A DNA stretch of 64,000 nucleotides, from the NCBI RefSeq assembly GCF_018130545.1, contig NZ_JAFCKF010000011.1, forward strand, positions 62,001-126,000. Reading direction: 5' to 3'. A program made the translations under genes and the position numbers. The notes below the pieces were generated by a model. It saw only the letters and a program-made list of their open reading frames with translations, made no database searches and was not told the origin of the DNA. Position 1 is the stretch's first letter; the number at the start of each line of letters is the position of its first letter. This document shows, piece after piece, positions 59,618-64,000 of this stretch. This DNA comes from Bradyrhizobium tropiciagri. Its GTDB lineage: Bacteria; Pseudomonadota; Alphaproteobacteria; Rhizobiales; Xanthobacteraceae.

Positions 59618-60106
59618 ATGAATCTGTCGTTCAACATCGCCGAACAGGGCGAGGGGTCTTATCGTCTGCTCGCGATCCTGCGCTGGGTCATGGTCGTGAT
59701 CTTCGTGTCGTTCGGCATGCAGAAGTTCACGCTGCAATCGGCGCAAGGCATCGTGCAGTTCATCAGCAACAGCCCGTTCATCTCGTGGCTGTCGGTCTTC
59801 GGCCTCCGCGGCGAGGCCTATGTGCTCGGCGTGGCCGAGATCGGCATCGCCCTGCTGCTTGCCGCCGGCGCCTTCAACCCGATCCTGTCCGCGATCGGCG
59901 CACTGATGGGCGTGATCACCTTTGCGGTGACCTGGTCGTTCTTCTTCACGACACCCGGGGTGGTCAAATGGAGTCTATCGACCGACCCGATGGCCTGGAA
60001 CCTGGCCGGCGAGTTCCTGTTCAAGGACATCATGCTGCTCTGCGTCTGCCTCGTGCTGCTGCTGGCGTCGTTGCCGCGTCAGGTCGTTCGCTCGCGCGCG
60101 GCATAG
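59618..60106 (+). CDS. YkgB-like (DUF417) inner-membrane protein
   Basis: The 162-residue protein has four hydrophobic helices, with RWVMVVIFVSFGMQKFT near the N-terminus and SNSPFISWLSVFGLRGEAYVLG, the family-typical loop. DUF417 proteins such as YkgB and RclC are DoxX-like membrane proteins tied to reactive chlorine or redox stress in E. coli. The gene is single here. GAGGGAAGAGACATCC precedes the start. Confidence 0.85.
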   Translation: MNLSFNIAEQGEGSYRLLAILRWVMVVIFVSFGMQKFTLQSAQGIVQFISNSPFISWLSVFGLRGEAYVLGVAEIGIALLLAAGAFNPILSAIGALMGVITFAVTWSFFFTTPGVVKWSLSTDPMAWNLAGEFLFKDIMLLCVCLVLLLASLPRQVVRSRAA

Positions 60107-60635
60107 TCTCGTCCGGCGCGGTCGATGGTTAATCCATGCTTAATCATGGCATCGCGCGCATCCGGCATCTGGAACAGGACAATTCGTCGCAGACAGCAAT
60201 GTCTTGTCAGTCGAATCCGACCCGGCTATGCAACCGTTGATTGACGAATTGTTGCTAGTAGGAAACGGTCCCCGGTTGGGAGCTGAATGTGACGAAGTCA
60301 GACATGTCGACGGTCGGCCCGGCAAGCGTTGGTCTTGCCTGTCCGTTGAAGCAACCTCCCGGCAATTTCAAACGTCTCGCATTTTTTAATGTGATTGCAG
60401 TTCCCGCGCCGTGGCTGGAGTGGGAGGGCGGTCGCGATCGCGACGTTCGGCAGTGACCGCCGGAACCGCGATCGGGCCGCCCGTTCTCCAGCCGGGACGG
60501 ATCACGGTGGAACGCGCGCAATCGTGAATGCGGACCCACCGGTTCCATAGCTAGAATCGCGATGTCGTCATCTCTTGATGGCTGAACAGGCCCGCCTGCG
60601 GGTCACATCGCAACATCGTCCCGATTTCAATCTTT
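60107..60635. other. Gene-poor interval
   Basis: No supported gene, RNA or repeat is visible in this 529-bp stretch. Short frames on both strands lack ribosome sites. CCCGCCTGCGGG at about 60590 is a small palindrome. The interval must hold the promoter of the following hydrolase, whose start has no clear Shine-Dalgarno sequence. Confidence 0.4.
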
Positions 60636-61766
60636 ATGAGACAATGGCTTCCCGTCCGGATCGTCGCGGTCCTGCTCGCCGCAGCTGTTAGCGCGCTTGC
60701 CGGGGCGCGCGCGGATTCCGACATGGATGCGCAGATCAGGGATATCGTCACGTCGGAACTCGCGCCGACGGCAACGGCCGCCGATCCCGGCGGACTTGCC
60801 GCGGCTGTCTATGCCGGCGGCCAGGTGACCTTCTTCAACTACGGTTTCGCCGACGTTGCGCGCCAGCAGCCGGTCACCCCGGACACGCTGTTCAACCTCG
60901 CCTCGCTGCGCAAGCTGTTCGAGGCGACGCTGGTCGCGCTCGGCACAGCGCGCGGCGAATTGCGGCTCGACGATCCCGTCGAAAAGTATCTGCCCGAGTT
61001 GCACGGCGACTACATCAGCCGCGTCACCGTCGGCGAGCTCGTCAACCATACGTCCGGGCTGCTGCTGCCGACCGATCATCCGCCATGGCCGAACGAGACA
61101 TTCAGCCGCAATCAGTTCATTGCGATGCTCAATGCCTGGACGCCACCGGCAGGAGAGCAGCCCGGCAAGCAGCGCATCTATAGCCATGCCGGCTATGTCC
61201 TGCTGCAACTGGTGCTGGAGCGGCGCTACGGCATGCCGATCGCGAATTTGATCGAGAGCCGCATCCTCACGCCGCTCGGCATGACCTCGACCTTCATTCC
61301 TGACCGTGCCGAGGACAATCGCGCGGTGCTCGCGCCCGAGATCATGCAGCGCATGGTTCAGGGCTACTCCCATGACGGCACACCGATCGGCCCGCCCGGC
61401 AATCAGCAGAGCTATTACGATTTTCCGGGCACCGGCCAGATGTTCTCGTCGGCGCGCGATCTCGGCATCCTGCTCGGCGCCTGTCTCGACGGCGCGGCGA
61501 TCGATCCCGAATTGCGCGCGGCATTGCAGACGACGATGCGCGAGAGTTTTCGTGTCGATGCGAAGTTCGGCCAGGCGATGGCGTGGGAGCATGTGCGGCT
61601 CGACGGCGTCACCGTCATCGACAAGCCCGGTGGTCTCAACAATGCCTCGGCCTATATCGGCCTGGTGCCTGCGCGCAGGTTCGGCATCGTGCTGCTTGCC
61701 AACCGCGGCGACTATCCGCACGAGATCGCGCGCTACAAAATCCTGCCGGCGCTCGCGCGGCTCTGA
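60636..61766 (+). CDS. Secreted beta-lactamase-fold serine hydrolase with altered active site
   Basis: The 376-residue precursor has a signal peptide ending GARA. The class C-like domain has S90-L-R-K93 (SxxK). The YxN position reads Y182-S-H184 and the KTG position reads K330-P-G-G. The Tyr is kept but Asn is replaced by His, and Thr by Pro, so penicillin-type acylation is less likely than esterase, D-peptidase or lipase-like activity. No ampR- or murein-related neighbour is present. The gene is single. Confidence 0.85.
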   Translation: MRQWLPVRIVAVLLAAAVSALAGARADSDMDAQIRDIVTSELAPTATAADPGGLAAAVYAGGQVTFFNYGFADVARQQPVTPDTLFNLASLRKLFEATLVALGTARGELRLDDPVEKYLPELHGDYISRVTVGELVNHTSGLLLPTDHPPWPNETFSRNQFIAMLNAWTPPAGEQPGKQRIYSHAGYVLLQLVLERRYGMPIANLIESRILTPLGMTSTFIPDRAEDNRAVLAPEIMQRMVQGYSHDGTPIGPPGNQQSYYDFPGTGQMFSSARDLGILLGACLDGAAIDPELRAALQTTMRESFRVDAKFGQAMAWEHVRLDGVTVIDKPGGLNNASAYIGLVPARRFGIVLLANRGDYPHEIARYKILPALARL

Positions 61767-61917
61767 TCAAACCCCGATATCCTAGCAATACTGCGTGCCA
61801 ATCCGGTGACACGGCCCGCGCGGCAGCGTAGGGGGCTGCATGCAAAAATCGTCATGGCGTGGAACCACGATCGGCTGTATAAGCCGGTAGCTTCTTCTCC
61901 ATTCTGAAGAGGCTGCT

Positions 61918-62235
61918 ATGACTGATTTACAAAATCCTGATTTACATGCGTGGCTTTCGCAACAGCCGCACGGCTTGCGAACCTACCGAACCCTCCAGGA
62001 CAAGCTCGAGATCTTGAGCAGGCATGAGCCCGAGCAGCGGGCGATGTGCCGGCTGCTCAGCGGTCTTGTCGGCAATTACATCGAGGCCTTCGACGAGGAG
62101 CCATTGCCCGTGGCGGTCGCCGACCGCGCCTATGGCCGGTTGCTCGATCTCGTCGCAAGCCTTGATTTCAAGGGAAATTCCGACCGCCGCCTGGCCGACA
62201 TCAACCGCATCGCGTCCTGCGATCTCCTGAACTGA
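61918..62235 (+). CDS. Small cytoplasmic protein of unknown function
   Basis: The 105-residue product begins MTDLQNPDLHAWLSQQPHGL and is acidic and largely helical, without a signal peptide or recognisable motif. GAAGAGG lies 5 bp before the ATG, which supports expression. A small stem (CGGCT, 5-nt loop, AGCCG at 61872-61886) lies in its leader. It is convergent with glycogen synthase and I do not recognise a family. Confidence 0.7.
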   Translation: MTDLQNPDLHAWLSQQPHGLRTYRTLQDKLEILSRHEPEQRAMCRLLSGLVGNYIEAFDEEPLPVAVADRAYGRLLDLVASLDFKGNSDRRLADINRIASCDLLN

Positions 62236-62247
62236 TCGTGGCCTGAG

Positions 62248-63702
62248 TTACTTGAGTGCGGCGGCGAGCTCGCGATAGAGCGCGGCGTAGTGGCCGGCGC
62301 GATTGCGCCACGAGACATCGGTGGCCATGCCGGCCTGCTGCAGCCGGCGCCAGGTCACCTTGTCGTTGAACAGCAGGTTCGCCGTGCGCAAGCCGTGGGC
62401 GAGCGCCTCCGAGGTCACCGGTGCGAACTTGACGCCGGTTGCGGCACTGCCTGTGACCGCGGCTTCGTCGAATCCAAGCACGGTGTCGGCAAGGCCGCCG
62501 ACATTGGCGACAACAGGGACGGCGCCGTAGCGCAGCGCGCAGAGCTGGGTGAGGCCGCACGGCTCGAACCGTGACGGCACCGCGAGCGCATCGGAGCCTG
62601 CCTGGATCAGATGCGCCAGCGCCTCGTCATAGCCGATCACCACCGCGATCCGGCCGGGATTGTCGTGCGCCAGGGCGGTGTAGCGATCCTGCAGCTCGCG
62701 ATCGCCGCTGCCGAGCAGCGCAAGCTGAATGCCTTCACCGAGCAATGTCGGAATGTTCTCGAGCAAGAGGTCGAGGCCCTTTTGCCATGACAGCCGGCTG
62801 ATGACGCCGAGCAGCATCGCGTCCGGCAACGGATCGAGCCCGAAGCGCCGCTGCAGCGCCGCCTTGTTGGCGGCGCGCTCCGCCATGTGCTCGGCGCTGA
62901 AGCGCGCGGCGATATCGGGATCGGTGGCCGGATTCCACACGTCGATGTCGATGCCGTTGAGGATGCCGCTCAGCACGTCGGCGCGTTCGCGGAGCAGGCC
63001 GCCGAGCCCCATGCCGCCTTCGTCGCTCTGGATCTCCCGCGCATAGGTCGGCGACACCGTGGTGATGCGGTCGGCGAATTGCAGGCCGGCCTTCAGGAGA
63101 CTGATCGTGCCGTAATATTCGACGCCGTGCAGCGAATAGGCTTCTTCCGGCAGGCCGAACGCAGCGAGCATGTCCGGCGAGAACTGTCCCTGATAGGCGA
63201 GGTTGTGCACGGTCATCACCGTGCCCGGCCGCTTGTGTCCACCATAGTGCAGATAGGCCGGCGCGAGGCCGGCCTGCCAGTCATGCGCATGCACGATGTC
63301 GGGAACGAAAGACGGGATCGCACCCCGGCCGATTTCCGCCGCCATCCGCGACAGCGCTGCAAAACGGATGCCGTTGTCGGGCCAGTCGCGTCCGTCGGGG
63401 CCGACATAGGGATTGCCGGGGCGGGCATAGAGATGCGGCGCGTCGAGCGCGAACAGGTCGAGGCCGCCATGGCTGCCGCCGAGCACGCGGATCGGCCCGC
63501 CGTAGAATTCCCCCCAGTGCAGTAGCGTCTCCGCGGAGGCCAGCGCGTCGAGCACGGCGGGATAGCCGGGCACCAGCGTCCGCGTCGTGACGCCGTGCTC
63601 TTGCAGTGCGGAGGGCAGCGCGCCGACCACGTCGGCGAGGCCGCCGGTCTTGACGATCGGATAGACTTCCGAGGCGACCGCGAGGACGCGCAGTTGCGTC
63701 AT
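62248..63702 (-). CDS. glgA: Glycogen synthase (ADP-glucose dependent)
   Basis: GlgA elongates alpha-1,4-glucan from ADP-glucose (GT5 family). K18-T-G-G-L22 near the N-terminus is the ADP-glucose-binding motif. The C-terminal Rossmann domain has [22 protein letters not shown] with the glutamate pair of GT-B retaining transferases. The 484-residue length is typical. It overlaps the glgC stop by 4 bp, so both are co-translated. Confidence 0.95.
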   Translation of the reverse strand: MTQLRVLAVASEVYPIVKTGGLADVVGALPSALQEHGVTTRTLVPGYPAVLDALASAETLLHWGEFYGGPIRVLGGSHGGLDLFALDAPHLYARPGNPYVGPDGRDWPDNGIRFAALSRMAAEIGRGAIPSFVPDIVHAHDWQAGLAPAYLHYGGHKRPGTVMTVHNLAYQGQFSPDMLAAFGLPEEAYSLHGVEYYGTISLLKAGLQFADRITTVSPTYAREIQSDEGGMGLGGLLRERADVLSGILNGIDIDVWNPATDPDIAARFSAEHMAERAANKAALQRRFGLDPLPDAMLLGVISRLSWQKGLDLLLENIPTLLGEGIQLALLGSGDRELQDRYTALAHDNPGRIAVVIGYDEALAHLIQAGSDALAVPSRFEPCGLTQLCALRYGAVPVVANVGGLADTVLGFDEAAVTGSAATGVKFAPVTSEALAHGLRTANLLFNDKVTWRRLQQAGMATDVSWRNRAGHYAALYRELAAALK

Positions 63703-64000
63703 GTCCCGAGCCTGTCGATCATCGGCTGGGTGATCAGCGTGATGCCCTGCTCGGTGGTGCGGAAGCGCTTGCCGTCGAATTCGGGATCTTCGCCGACCAC
63801 GAGCCCCTCCGGAATCCGCACGCCGCGATCGATCACGACGTTCTTGAGCTGCGCGCCGCGGCCGACATTGACATAGGGCATGATCACCGCGTTCTCGACA
63901 TTGGCGTAGGAATTGACGTGGACGCCGGTGAACAACAGCGAGCGGCGCAGCGACGCGCCGGAGATGATGCAGGCGCCCGAGACCAGCGAGGTCACCGCTT
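63699..64000 (-). CDS. glgC: Glucose-1-phosphate adenylyltransferase, C-terminal part (cut by window edge)
   Basis: The frame is open to the window end, so the visible 100 residues are the C-terminal part of GlgC. They form the left-handed beta-helix with repeats such as [20 protein letters not shown] and [17 protein letters not shown], typical of ADP-glucose pyrophosphorylase, and end PMIDRLGT. The enzyme makes ADP-glucose from ATP and glucose-1-phosphate. A GTG near 63995 is internal, not the start. Confidence 0.93.
   Translation of the reverse strand, partial: AVTSLVSGACIISGASLRRSLLFTGVHVNSYANVENAVIMPYVNVGRGAQLKNVVIDRGVRIPEGLVVGEDPEFDGKRFRTTEQGITLITQPMIDRLGT

Noticed and set aside
1-64000. 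CRISPR array, prophage genes or insertion sequences
   Set aside because: No regularly spaced repeats, no transposase or phage structural gene were seen. The only mobile-element sign is the attachment-site fragment near 2 kb.

Overview
The window looks like chromosome of a high-GC alphaproteobacterium of the Bradyrhizobium type. Pointers to this are the many ABC importers with periplasmic binding proteins, CoA-dependent catabolic operons, a BA14K-type small protein, an isocitrate lyase of about 545 residues paired with a RamB/ScfR-type regulator, and GC-rich codon use. This is inference from gene content; no rRNA or complete tRNA is present.

Region 1 (1-2.07 kb) is the edge of a genomic island. 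It holds the tail of an unrecognised gene, a membrane-anchored TIR-WD40 protein, a repeat cluster, and a 47-bp fragment identical in layout to the 3' end of tRNA-Pro(CGG), the signature of site-specific integration. Region 2 (2.3-4.2 kb) is a quinohemoprotein dehydrogenase of the polyvinyl-alcohol-dehydrogenase type.

Region 3 (4.4-18.8 kb) is a pentose/deoxypentose locus: an RbsACB-type importer, a DeoR-family regulator, deoxyribose-phosphate aldolase, a two-module aldehyde dehydrogenase, an RbsD/FucU mutarotase, a ribokinase-family kinase and a second, unrelated (MalFGK-type) importer. The kinase, aldolase and aldehyde dehydrogenase together would take a deoxypentose to glyceraldehyde-3-phosphate, acetaldehyde and acetate. 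Near-identical operator candidates precede both transcription units.

Region 4 (18.8-32.1 kb) contains two AraC regulators, small secreted proteins, isocitrate lyase with its divergent regulator and paired palindromes, and a cassette joining a PhzF protein, a polar amino-acid ABC importer and a NylB-like amide hydrolase. Region 5 (32.1-37.2 kb) is an iron-uptake operon (TonB receptor, FbpA-like binding protein, PepSY membrane protein) with tandem operator-like repeats upstream.

Region 6 (37.4-59.5 kb) is the most striking part: a 22-kb catabolic island of CoA chemistry arranged in four transcription units. It encodes two acyl-CoA ligases, a Rieske dioxygenase (alpha and beta), enoyl-CoA hydratase/isomerase, SDR, acyl-CoA dehydrogenase, alpha/beta hydrolase, thioesterase, an APH-type kinase with a small partner protein, an FAD oxidoreductase, a quinone reductase, a complete Liv-type importer plus a second Liv-type binding protein, and a TetR regulator. 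The same TetR-like operator occurs at the three divergent or upstream control regions (40.78, 44.11 and 58.65 kb), so the whole block is probably one regulon. Its substrate is not evident. No reductase component for the dioxygenase and no ring-cleavage enzyme is present.

Region 7 (59.6-64 kb) holds a YkgB-like membrane protein, a beta-lactamase-fold hydrolase, a small unknown protein, glycogen synthase and the 3' end of glgC.
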